NCBI GenBank assembly: GCA_002917775.1
Contig: KZ627150.1
Location: 346,284 to 410,283 of the forward strand
DNA from: Glaciozyma antarctica PI12
Taxonomy: Eukaryota; Basidiomycota; Microbotryomycetes; Kriegeriales; Camptobasidiaceae
Direction: 5' to 3'
DNA: 64,000 bases
Notes under the pieces: model-generated
The model's input: only the letters and a program-made list of their open reading frames with translations
Databases searched by the model: none
Told to the model about the DNA's origin: nothing
Shown: positions 43,843-54,403 of the stretch, piece after piece
Position numbering within the stretch: the first letter of the stretch is position 1
How the letters are laid out: every line of letters starts with the position of its first letter
Program-made: the position numbers and the translations under genes

Positions 43843-46800
43843 CTACGACCCTCCGCCAGAATAAAGAAACCTGCAACACAAACCGTCATTAGCTCAGCCT
43901 CGCAGCAGCCTAGAAAAGGACCGACGCACCACCTGCTCCTGCAATCCACCGCTGCCCTTCTCACATCCCGCCTGGGGTCGTCGACGGCCTGACCGAGCTG
44001 CTTGAGGACCGTCGCCTTCTGCGGGTGCAAGACGGTATATGGGATATGCGCCGGAAGGACGCCCAAGAAGCCGAGCGAGGCAATCCTCAGTTTCTGCACA
44101 TCGAAACCACGTCGTCAACATCAGAAGTTGAGAAGAACGAGCGAGACGTACGACGGCGCCTTTGGCGTTCGAGACGTTGACGAGGATCCCGCGAAGCACT
44201 TTGGATACGATGCTGGCGATTGAGGTCTCCATCTCCTTGGGAACGTCCTTGGCGAGCGTGCCGAGGGTCTCGATGACATTGGCGCGGAGGGCGGGGTCGG
44301 GGAGGTCGAGGGAGGTGATAAGGAGAGGAAGAAGCTGGAGAATCGATTCGTTAGCGTGCCTTTGAGGAAGAGGAGTGGCAGACGGACCTTGGGGAGTTCG
44401 GTGAGAGACATCTGTTTCGGGATGTGCTGGAGGAGGCACGAGAGAGCGATGAGGAAGACGGCCTGATCGGCGCCTGTTGATCCCTTGTGACCGCTGACAA
44501 GCTTGGGAAGAAGGAACGCAAAGAACCGCTGCTTGTAGAGTAGCTGCAAGACGGAAACAGCGTCAGTCTACCCGCTCTCGCACAATCGGAGCGAAGAACC
44601 CGCACCCGGATGACAGCAAAGTTCTCCTTGGACAGCACGCGATCTCCCTCGTCCGCAATCACTCCCAGCGCGGCAGCAGCGTCGCGTCCGAGAATGGGAT
44701 CGTGGAAGAGCTCGAGGATCTTCTCGACCGCCTCGTACCCTCGCTGGCCGGAACGCACGACGAGACCCTTCGCCACCTGAAAGACTCGAAGTTAGTTGAT
44801 GTACGATAGAGGGATGGAGAAGGGAACGTACCCATGCCCAGGCTCGCAACGCTGCTCTCCGTGACGCTTCCGACTTGGAGGAGTCGACGACGCATTCGTT
44901 CCAGAAAGCCGGGAGAGCCTCAGTGAAGAACTCGGGGATGTCTGCGAGAGGAGCGATCAGCGGCTTGGCAGAAGTGAGGAGGCAGCTGGAAGGACGAACC
45001 CGGTGACCGCTTGTTGACCTTCGCACCGATGAGGTGGAGCATAGCCGAAAGTTGCGCCTCGTTCGTGGCTGATTGGCAGCGGAGGAGAGCATTGCGCAGG
45101 AAGCTCGAAACGTCGGCTGCGCTGAGGGTGATCGTCGGGCGCATAGCGAGAATTGCGGCGGAGAAGAGGACAACGGTGTCTTGTTGAGCTGATGAGCTCT
45201 CCGGCTGAAGTCCATGGTGAGTTTGTGCGCTCAGTGGAATCAAGGTAGAAGAACGCACAACCAGAGGTCGGAAAGGCAGCTCCCCAGCTTGCTTGGCCAG
45301 CTCGCCGAGCAAGTGCGTCAAAGCGCCATCCTGGAACGCCGAGTTGACCGCAAACGAGAAAGCCGATTGACGTCTGCACCAATCCAACTCATCAGCCCAC
45401 TTCTTCGTGCAAGATTCGACGTCCACTCACCCAACGTCGAGCTTCTGAATAACGAGCGTGATGACCTTGCCAGCATCGACCAACAGCCTCCGATCCTTCG
45501 CCACCTCGCCCTCGTCCATCGCCTGAAGCGTCGGCAAGATAAAGATAGCCAGAATCCTCGGCACGAGCTTCTCGATGTACTTTGGCAGATCCGTATGCCC
45601 CGCGTCTCCCTTCGCCTTGAGAACCGCGCGCATCGTCGACAAAAGATGATGCGCATACAGCGTATTCCGATCCTGCACCTCCTTCTCCGCAAAGTACATC
45701 CCGCAGACGCCTTCGAGCCGTGCGAGGAGGCGAAGGGTGAGGATTTCGAAGAGGTCGGGATGGACGCACAGCGCCGCGAGGGCGGAGAGCGCACGGCGGT
45801 ACGCTGCGTTTTCCGCGCTGTCGGTTGCGGGGGCTTCGGAGGGGAGGGCGGAGAAGAGAATCGGCAGGGTCGATCCTTCGATGATGCGAGGGTGGAGCTT
45901 AGAGATGACGACGAGGCCTTCGAGCGCCGAATCGTACTGCTCCTCGCCTTCGGGCTCCGTAAGGACGTCGTTGATCGCGCTGACGACGTAGCCGACTTCT
46001 TGGGGTGAGAGGAACCCCTTGATCTTGACGAGGTTGACGAGGCCTTCGAGGGCGGGAGGGCGAGAGGTCGGTGATCGCGAACCCGACGTGAAGACGGAGA
46101 GGAGGTCGTCCCGGAAGGGCTCGAGGGGAGATGCGCCGTCAAGGTGGGACAGCGAGGGAGGCGTAAAGGTTGGGTTGGCGGAAGGAGCAAAGGTGGAGGC
46201 TGGGGGAGGTGGAGGCGAGAGGGAGGCGAGGAGAGCCGTGACGGCGATGAGGACGGGGGCGCGGAGTGAGCCTTCGTCGGGGTTCTTGTAGAGGGAGAGA
46301 AGTTGAGGAAAGGCGAGCGCAAGAGTGTAGTGCGCGAGGCGATCTGAAGAGCGCGCGTCAGTTCAGCCCCCTGTAGCGAACGATAGGCGTACTTGAGCTG
46401 GTAATCAAGGCCGCCAGGATCCGTGCGGCAGGCTTCGCATTGCTCTTGTCTGGCTCTCGCAGCTCGTCCAACGAGTTCGCGACGACCTTGACCGCGACGC
46501 CCTGAATCTCGCCCGACTGGATTTCGGCCGTCGCCTCAATCGGCATCTCGTCGTCCTCATCGACCGTCTGAAGCTTCGCGACTTCGGTAGGATCGATATC
46601 GGGATAGAGCGTCGAAAACAGACCCTGGAAGGTCGTGAGAGCAAGCTCCATCGTGTCGGGGTCGGTGGCGTGGAAGACCTGGCGGTGTAGCGTCAGGTAC
46701 TGCGGGATGGAGAGGGCGCAGACGCTTACCTCGATACTCAGAGCCTCGGAGAACCTCCCAGCCCAACTTCCGCAAGCAACCGCACCGTAAATAGGAAAGC

Positions 46801-48034
46801 ATGCCGTCAAAGCTTGGAGAGTTTGGCGCTGTTCGCATTGTTCGTCAGCTCGCCCTCATCTCGGGGACTCACGAGAACGAACCTTGGCTTTCTCGCTTGC
46901 CGCCTGCATCTTGTCGAGGAAAAGAGGTAGTGCCAGAGCTCCGAACTTTGGAGTCGCGGCCAGACAGTTCCTGCGAAGCTCTTCAGGTCAGCCTTTGCAC
47001 GGCTCGCTGGGCAGCGAGAGACGCACCGGAGCGCGCTGACTAGCTCGTCACTCGTAATACCGTAGGGATCGTCCGGAGGTGGCGTAAAGGTAATGGGGAA
47101 GTAGCAAAAGGTGATATCGAACAGATCCTGGCGCACGAGCAGCGAATCAGCTCCTTCGTCCCCTCCTCAAAGCTCTCGACAGGACTCACCTCCACGTTCG
47201 CCCCAATCTCAAACTCGACGAGCATGACGCGAACAATGCTGAAACTGAGCATAAGGTTTCTTGGGTCCTTCTCTCCCTCCGCAAGCGCACAGTAGCCCGA
47301 GATGAACTCTTTCCCAAGGCGCTTGAGTGCTGGGCGAGAGCGAGACATGAGGGCGTCCAGGAGAGTGTACACGGTAAACCGAGTGGACTGAGGGAAGGTG
47401 GGGAGCTTGATGGATGAGAAGATACTGGGGAGCGAGGAGGAATCAGCTCGGAGATGCCTCGAGGCTGGCACGGAAGCGCGTACCCGCGAGTGACCTCCAT
47501 CCCTTCGCCAACGCCAAAGTTGGGAGACTCGGTGAGCGCCGTCAGCGCTGTCACGCACGAGAGCATTGAGGTAAGGTCCGCTAGCTTGCTCGTGAAGAAC
47601 GTTACGAGCGTCTTGGCTGCGCAAGGCGAGCAGGTCGTCAGCTCCCTCAACCCACAGCTCGTCATAGAAGCACGCACTGCTCTGACGATCCAGCGAGCTC
47701 TTATCGGTTGCTCCCACCACGGCCGCCAGTAGTCCCACACCTGCGTCCCCACGATCGGGTCAGCTCTCTCGACTCCGGCGCTCCCTCCCTCAGACTCACC
47801 TCGCGCCCGCAGCTCGTCCGTCTCGCTCATCAAAGTCTCCCCCAGCTCCTTGACAATCTCCAGCAGTCGGCATTCCTTGGCAGCGAGTCCTGGAGAAGCT
47901 GTCAGCGTACAGAAAACGGGAGGAGGTGGGGGGGAAGCCGCACGAGAGGCGAGTTGGGCGGGGATGTCCGAGGTCGCTAGTGTTGATTCCTCGAGGGTGG
48001 TGTACGATCGTACTAGAGCTGAGAGTGTCGCCAT
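43843..48034 (-). CDS. mms19: MMS19, cytosolic Fe-S assembly targeting factor
   Basis: MMS19 (Met18) is a HEAT-repeat scaffold of the CIA complex that delivers Fe-S clusters to DNA polymerases, XPD and other repair enzymes. It begins MATLSALVRSYTTLEESTLA and has the N-terminal family segments LEIVKELGETLMSETDELRA, FYDELWVEGADDLLALR, ALTALTESPNFGVGEGMEV, FPQSTRFTVYTLLDALMSRS and DLFDITFCYFPITFTPPPDD (in parts). The middle and C-terminal HEAT repeats include VALAHVISALPPSVL-like helices and end VDDPRRDVRRAAVDCRSRWF. The stop TAG is at 43843-43845. More than fifteen short introns. The N-terminal FCYFPITFTPPPDDPYGI block is the most diagnostic of MMS19. Divergent from ubc7 with 109 bases between start codons. 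Confidence 0.9.
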
Positions 48035-48143
48035 ACTCTGGCCGAGGTTGAGGGAGAAGGCCAACCCGCGAACGCACGGCAGGAGACGACTTGCTCCCTC
48101 TCTTCCTCCTGACCCCACCCCCGACGACCCTTTGCGAGCCTAA
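48035..48143. promoter_or_regulatory. very short divergent promoter of mms19 and ubc7
   Basis: Only 109 bases separate the two start codons, so the two promoters and leaders must overlap. No TATA box is seen in this GC-rich segment. Confidence 0.55.
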
Positions 48144-49133
48144 ATGAACAACCCCCGCGCCAACGCATCCACCGCTCTCAAGCGGCTCATGACTGAGGTT
48201 TGTCGCCCCTCCGTCCAGCTCACTCCTGTCGCCTTCGCGTGGCTCCAGGACGGCCCTCTCGAGACCACCGCTGACGCCCCGCTCTCAGTACAAGCAGCTC
48301 ACCGCGTCCGAGAACGAGGACAGCATGTTCACCGCTGGTGCGCCCCTTCCCATCTTCAAACGCCGCGCCAGCTCATTGATCATCTTCAGGCCCTGTCTCC
48401 GAGACCGACTTCTTCACCTGGTCCTGCCTGATCTCTGGACCCTCTGATACGCCTTTCGAAGGAGGAGTGTTTGAGGCAGAGCTGAAGTTCCCGCGAGACT
48501 ACCCCCTCAGTCCGCCCAAGGTGCGAACCCGTGTGCTGGCTCGGTCGGAGGAGAGGAGCTGATGGCGTTCTACGACTCCCAGATGAAGTTCAACCCGCCG
48601 TTGTTCCACCCCAACAGTGCGTTCCCTGCTGCTGCGCTGTTCTCCAGAGCTGATACGCGCCGCGTGAGCAGTCTACGCGTCCGGAGACGTCTGCATTTCG
48701 ATCTTGCACGCGCCTGGGGATGATCCGAACTCGTACGAGTCTGCGAGCGAGAGGTACGTTTGTTGTAGTGCTTCATTCAATAATGGCTGACGAGGCCGCT
48801 GCTCTGAAGGTGGAGCCCGGTGCAGAGCGTGGAGAAGATCCTGTTGAGCGTTATCTCGATGCTTGCCGGTGAGTCTCCTTTCCCTTTCTGGAAGCGTGAT
48901 GGATTCAGGAGGTGGATACAGAGGACACTAGAGGACGAGCAGCTGATTAATTCCCGCGCAGAGCCCAACATCGAGTCCGGAGCGAACATCGACGCCTGCG
49001 TACGCTTTCGACCTCCTACCACGCCTTTCCCCGGCTCACGTCTCTCCCCATTTGCAGAAGGTCTTCAGGGACAACCGCGAGCAGTACGATGAGATCGTGC
49101 GCAACCACGTGAGGCAGCAGCTCGACATCTGAG
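48144..49133 (+). CDS. ubc7: Ubc7/UBE2G2-like E2 ubiquitin-conjugating enzyme
   Basis: Ubc7 is the E2 of ER-associated degradation. The protein is [70 protein letters not shown], then the active site [20 protein letters not shown] with catalytic Cys, [19 protein letters not shown], and a C-terminus ending VRQQLDI. The acidic insertion after the catalytic Cys ([13 protein letters not shown]) distinguishes the Ubc7/UBE2G group from most E2s. About 165 residues, the normal length. Six short introns; one splice is inside the Asn-Ile of HPNI. Intact. Confidence 0.93.
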
Positions 49134-49651
49134 GGCGGGGGCGACGGAGCGTGCTTGAGGAGCCAGCTTGGGAGAAGCCGACGATGGAGCAGCTACGCAG
49201 GGCTGTATAGGAGGGTGTAAGCTTAAGCATCGACCATCATTTTCACCGACTCTGCTTCGGACTGATGAGAGCTTGCGATACTCGCTCGACACCAACGACT
49301 CCACTTCGAAATTATCCAAAGGCTCCGCGACGCTCGTGCAGTAAGCATGGTGAAGAACTGGCCCCTCTTTCGCGCCAATCCCTGCAACGTCGATCCTGCT
49401 GAGCTACGAATCGAAGAAGGGAAGCACGCAGTGGTCGCGGAGAGGGTGCTGCTCCCGCCGCCAGAGAAGCGTCGCGCTCGGGCAGCTTTCATTAGAGCTG
49501 TCAGTCGGATAAGAAGCAGTCCCTGGTAGGTAGCGAGCAGTGTGTCTAACGAGGTCGTGGCGAGAGAGAGAGGACGAAGACGCCGCGAACTGGCTCTCTT
49601 GGCCCTGTACCGCCTTCGACCCTCTGCCACGAAGCGTCCTTGGTGCCTACA
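49134..49651. other. intergenic, one weak small frame
   Basis: 518 bases between ubc7 and the RRM gene. The only notable frame is the one listed separately at 49347. Otherwise nothing seen. Confidence 0.4.
49347..49529 (+). CDS. possible small unknown protein or exon, 60 aa
   Basis: An ATG-started frame of 60 codons reads MVKNWPLFRANPCNVDPAEL and continues with a charged, Arg-rich end (EKRRARAAFIRAVSRIRSSP). Upstream of the ATG the same frame stays coding-like (HFEIIQRLRDARAVS) back to about 49262 with no ATG. Either a small gene begins upstream through an unseen exon or this is a gene fragment. No family recognised; chance cannot be ruled out. Confidence 0.25.
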   Translation: MVKNWPLFRANPCNVDPAELRIEEGKHAVVAERVLLPPPEKRRARAAFIRAVSRIRSSPW

Positions 49652-50505
49652 ATGAGCTTGGAAGCAACAGTAAGAGCACCCAGCTGCATCCAAGCCGCAT
49701 GCCAGCTCACGCTTCTTCCCCCACCGCGTAGAAGACCGTCTACGTCGGAGGCTTCTCGAACGACACCGTACGCCCTCCAGCGACCAGGAAGCAACAGGCA
49801 GCTAACCACTCCTACAGAACGCTCAACTTATTCACGCCGCCTTCGTTCCTTTCGGTGATATTGTCGACCTCCAGCTCCCCGCCGACCCATCCCACCGTAC
49901 GCCGCCCCTCTCTGCTCGTGCCTCAGTAGCTAACCCAGCGTCCTACAGAAAACCCTCATCGTGGATTTGCTTTCGTCTCGTACAACAACCGGACGAGTGC
50001 GTTGGACGCCGTGGACAACATGCACCGGAACGTCCTCCCTGGACCGTCGAACGCAGCTCGCGTGCTCAAGGTCAACATGGCCAAGCCACCGAAGGGACAG
50101 GCTGTTAGTGGGAGTAATAGGGCCAGTGAGTCTTTCTTCTTGAGCTGGAGAGGCAGCCTAGGGCGTGAGAGGGCAGCGGGAGGCGGGACGGTCTTTGCTG
50201 CTCGAGGTGGAGGCTGCGAAGCGCTGGCGAGGGAGGCCCAGCTGGAGACTTTGTGGGTGTCTTAAAAGACCCAGCTAGGCCAGGACGGGGTGGCGAGAAG
50301 GTAGCGCGAACAGACGAGCTCCTGCTGCTCGCTTGCCCGCCGTACCGAGGACTCACCGGGCTTGCTTCGAGCTCTCGAACTGCTACTGACTCCTTCCCTC
50401 CTCGCAGTTTGGACCGACGAGTCGTGGCTTCTCGAGCATGGGCAAGCGCCAGTGGGGGAACAGGCAGTTGGGACTGAGGGAGCGTCGGAGGCGATGGAGA
50501 GCTAG
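49652..50505 (+). CDS. RRM protein related to cyclophilin-E N-terminal domain
   Basis: Reconstructed exons start with 49652-49669 (MSLEAT) and 49732-49767. The RRM is KTVYVGGFSNDT (RNP2 VYVGGF), NAQLIHAAFVPFGDIVDLQL, then HRGFAFVSYNNRTSALDAVD (RNP1 RGFAFVSY) and ARVLKVNMAKPPKGQ. After it come a short linker and IWTDESWLLEHG. The IHAAFVPFGDI-x-D-x-Q-x-P pattern and the V/IW-x-D-x-x-WL tail match the RRM half of PPIE/CYP33-like proteins, spliceosome components. No cyclophilin domain follows: the frame ends in EASEAMES at 50505. It may be an RRM-only relative. Introns short, frame intact. Confidence 0.8.
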
Positions 50506-50684
50506 GAGGGAGGACACAGCAAGGCGAAGCTCGTACGATGGCCGAAGGATGTAACGTGTATGAATGTGTATGCAGCGGGGGAGATGAATTGCGGTGTACG
50601 AGCGGGGTGCGATGGATGGATGGGAGGAAGGGGTGCGGGAGCGGCTTGCGAGCGAACTCTGCGAAGTCGCTCCTGCGTACGGTC

Positions 50685-52952
50685 CTAGCAGCCGTAGTAG
50701 CGACTACCATAGTCGCCCAATCCCGGCGTGATCGCAAACACCTGCTTGCTTCTCATCAGCTCTGCTCGCCCCCTGCTCTCTTCGCACTCACCTTCTTCGG
50801 CCCCTGCTCTCCCTCCCTGCGTCTCCCCGTCGACTTGTCCTCCGAACGCTTGGGATAAGGATCCGTCGGCCACACCCACCGCTCCTCGAGTCCATCATCC
50901 ACCGCACTGCTGACGATTCGTACGTCCGGGAACGCTCTTCGCAGCGCCCAGATGCCGCCGACGCGCGAGACGAGCATGCAGCAGAAGATGATGTGGGATT
51001 CGGGGACGCCGTGGTCGAGAAGGACGCGAACAGCCATGAGCGCTGCGGCACCCTGAGAGAGAAACGTCAGCGACTGCGAAGGCGGGGGAGCGAGCGAACT
51101 CACGGTGCCGATCTGCGAATCGAGGAGGAGGACGAAAGATTCCGCGGCGCTCTCCTTTGATAGTGTAATAATCTCGGGCAGCTCGACGTGGTAGAGGAGC
51201 GGCTCGCCGTTCTTGCAGCTCTGGATCAGGACTGACCCGACTGCGACGTCGCGGAGCACTCTTCGCAAGCCCTTCTCCAACGACGCGCCCGACCGAAGGA
51301 TCGAGACGCCGCAGAGATGGCCAGCGTCGATGGCGAGCTCTTTCCCTATGCAGGGGAGGTGCGTGGCTGTCATGATGGGTTTTGGGCGCGTGGGGAGGAG
51401 AGTGAGGGCGTGTTCGATGACGAGAGTCGAAAGGCGGTTGGCGTGGAAGATGAAGTCGAAGATGGACGTCGTTCGGTCTCGTAGAATAGTTTGAATGCCC
51501 TGCGAAACAGCAAGTCAGTACGAGCTGCGACGGGACGACTGGAAAGCACGCACGCGAATCTGAGAAGACTGCTCCAGCGCGAAGACCGTATCAGGCAGCC
51601 CGATCTCTGCACAATGCGAAGCTCCTCCGTTGCCAAGGCTCAGTGTCGCCGGATCCACGTTCGCTTTGAAGAGCTCCGTCCTGAGTTCATGCTTCCGCTC
51701 GTCGAGTTGCTGCCGAATGTGATTGACGATGAGGTCGACGGCGATCTCGTTGTTCATACCGGGAACGATTACGTCGGCGTAGCGAGATGTGGGGAGGATA
51801 AAGTTGTCGAAGCTCGGTTTGACGAAGCGAAGGTACTGATCAAGACTGCGAGAGGTGAGCGCGAGTCGACAACGAAAGCAGGAGAACGGCTTACATGCCA
51901 GCGGGATCGCGGGCTCGTTCGACCACATCTCGGCGAAGACGACGTGCGAGCATGATGTCTGAATCGCACTACGGGATGCGTGAGGAGGTGAAGGGCGAAT
52001 GAGAACCGAGGAACGAACCTGGACGAAAATCTTGAGATCGAGAAGGTCGCGAACTTGAGCGTCGTGAAGGACAAATAGCCCCTCGACTAAAAATCAAAGT
52101 GTTAGCAGCGATACCGCAGCGACCAGCGAGATGCTCACTGATCACGACCCCGGCGCCGTACAGATACGACGTCTCGAGAGTGCGCTGATGCAAGACGAAG
52201 GAGTAGTTGGGGATCTGAACGGATCGAGAGGCTTTGAGGTCGATTAGGCATTGTCGCAGAAGCTCGTAGTCGAAAGATCCTGGACTATCGAAGTCTGCGA
52301 AGGAAGCTGATCAGCTCGAGGTCGAGGGTGGTAAAGGCAAAGACTGACCATGCTCGTTTTTGAACGCCCGCTTTGATTGCTCGGGAGTTAGACTGTTGTA
52401 AAAGGAGTCCTGGCTGATCACAAGGACCCAAGGGACCTGAGCGAACGCCGGCTGTGAGCGAAGGTAGAAGCTGCGAGGAGAGACCACGTACGGCCAGCCT
52501 CTTGAGGATCTCTGCGGAGCCTGATTAGCGAAGCTCTGAGATTATTTAAGCAGTTCCGAACCTTGAGCTACACGAGTCTGAGAGAAGAGGGGAGCAGTGA
52601 GTCTCGAGGCGCAAGAGAGAGAAGCGAGTCGCGCACCTTGCCGCTGCGATGCGAGGTCAGCCCGGGATCTCGCGAGCAGTCTCTCGAAGAGCGGCTTACC
52701 TAGCACTCCCACCACTGATTCCAATCAGGTACGCGCTCAGAGGAGTCCCATCTGAAGCACCACCAGTTGAGAGTCAGCTCCTGTCCTCTCCTCTTCCTCA
52801 GCTCCTCCCCTCCTCACCAGTTCGGTACCACGGCGAGCGTCTGCGCCAATGGGGGGGGGGGGGGGAGGATCAGCTCCTGTTCCTGGCCCGTACGAGCGCG
52901 TTGGCCGCCCTCTCGCCCCGCGCAAGACCTTCCGCCTCGAAGCTCCGTCCAT
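50685..52952 (-). CDS. urk1: uridine kinase fused to UPRT-like domain
   Basis: Uridine-cytidine kinase phosphorylates uridine in pyrimidine salvage; eukaryotic forms carry a C-terminal uracil phosphoribosyltransferase-like domain. The kinase part is YLIGISGGSASGKTRVAQEI (P-loop), VLVISQDSFYNSLTPEQSKR, DFDSPGSFDYELLRQCL, VVIVEGLFVLHDAQVRDLLD, MLARRLRRDVVERARDPAG and KPSFDNFILPTSRYADVIVP. The UPRT-like part has ILRDRTTSIFDFIFHANRL, LCGVSILRSGASLEKGLRR, LLLDSQIGTGAAALMAVRVL and ITPGLGDYGSRYYGC. The 5' exons are very small: 52894-52952 (59 nt), 52818-52840 (23), 52700-52751 (52), 52637-52643 (7), 52562-52577 (16), 52492-52511 (20). The phases agree at every junction, and all introns are GT-AG. 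The Ser-Gly-Lys of the P-loop is made by the 7-nt exon. Intact. Confidence 0.9.
52851..52865 (-). repeat. 15-base G/C homopolymer in a urk1 intron
   Basis: Fifteen G on the + strand, so fifteen C on the sense strand of urk1, located in intron 1 between a GCTGAT branch motif and the CAG acceptor. It would serve as an all-C pyrimidine tract. Run length may be inexact in the assembly. Confidence 0.75.
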
Positions 52953-54403
52953 CCCGCCTCCGGCTCCACTCGACTGCGTGCGAACGCGCTGAGCTTACCC
53001 TGCTTCCGTGAGGATCGTGTTCTTCGGCACCATACGCGCTGAGGTCGTGGTGGTGAGTAGGAGCAAAGATCGACCGGTCACGCGGCGTCGCGAAGGAAGG
53101 CCAAGAAGACGTTCGGCCGAAGAGCTCTCTTCTCCTACTCCACAACCTGCTCAACAGCCGTTCTCCCTGAGCTGCTCAAGAGCTTAGCCTGGTCATCGCG
53201 CCGCCAGAGCTTGCGAGGCCTCAATCGCGTCTGCTCCGAGACTCTCCTTCGCCGCCGGTTCATTCTGCGCGTGGTGACTCGGTCTGATCGTGCGAGGGAG
53301 CTTCCCCCGAGTCGTGAAGCTGCTCGTGTTCTTCTCTTGGGCACAGAGCAATTCAGGGCAGAGGTTACCGCGCTGGAGGAACGACGGGGCGTGCTCTCGC
53401 AGGGTGGAGATCTGCTTCCTCTGCGCCACTGCGATTCAATTTGCTGTGCGTAGCTCTGGAATCCAGGTGCTTAAGCCTCTTGGGCCAGCGATCTGTTCGC
53501 AAGCGCGTTCATCTCAACCCCTCGGACTTCCTCACCTCGTGCGTCCTGCACGACCTCCGCCACTGCGCCCACGACCTCTGCTTTCCCATGTTTCTTCCAC
53601 TCTACGTCCAGTGTAGCAACTCTAGTTCCGTGCTTCTCTGCACTTAGTTTCTGGCCAGCCACGCTCGGCGCCGAAACGAACGACGCTCTTCTTCATCCCC
53701 CTCTCGCGTGTTAGCCCGTGCTCGCTTCTGCTTGTTTCATGTACTGAATGTGGTACTAGCTGCGCCCTTCCCTCAACAACGTTTAGCTACTCTCTTCACT
53801 CGAATCAACCGCTCGCTTCTCAACCCCTTTCTTGCAAGATCGTCCTTCCTCGGCACGCAGAAGAACGCTGCGACGCAGAGGCAAAGCTGGGAATTACACC
53901 TCAAGGACTCGAATGAGGAATACCAGGCTCGATGAAGAGGGATTATCAAGCTGAGGAGAAGAGGTCGACGAGGCAGCGTGTGCGAAGGGCAAGATCATTC
54001 GCTGGAGCTCCGGCAGGCACGAGCTGAGCTGTAGCTTCGAGCCAGCTGCTTTTGAATTGGTTTACAGAGGCTGCACGGGCTATAAAAGCTCGTACTCTCG
54101 AATAGATCTGGTGCTGAGAGCTTGAGATTGCGAACCTGCGAAGCCAAGGAGCGCCCTCGGCCTCGACTGTTTCTCTCCATTTCCTCTGTTCGTTGCAGCA
54201 GCGGACTGTTGGCTGAATTATATCACGCTACTTCCTTTCCCCTTGCAGAGAGATCTGACGAGGAACGCGGGAGAGGAAGTCGGTCACGAGAGAACGCAAA
54301 AGAGAGTGACGTCCTCACTTTCTTGTCCTCGAGATCCTGTGCGACGAGAGGCTTTGATCCCAGACGACGAGTCACCTCGAGAAGCACCAGCAACGCCACC
54401 GCC
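52953..54403. other. long non-coding interval with TATA box
   Basis: 1451 bases, the longest gap in the window. Short frames are open on both strands but none has a domain or matching intron pattern. The right end holds a good TATA element and a roughly 290-base leader for the GRAM-VASt gene. The left end holds the urk1 promoter. The middle (53440-53700) is pyrimidine-rich on the + strand. It may hold a long regulatory region or an unrecognised non-coding RNA. Confidence 0.5.
54079..54087 (+). promoter_or_regulatory. TATA box upstream of the GRAM-VASt gene
   Basis: The sequence ggctataaaagctcg contains a consensus TATAAAA. The segment about 30 bases downstream (54110) would be the transcription start, leaving a leader of about 290 bases before the ATG at 54404. 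Confidence 0.55.

Noticed and set aside
45318-46322. 334-codon minus-strand frame in the MMS19 region
   Set aside because: It lies in a wrong frame of mms19, is Ser/Arg/Pro-rich and crosses mms19 introns; the HEAT-repeat protein is in another frame.
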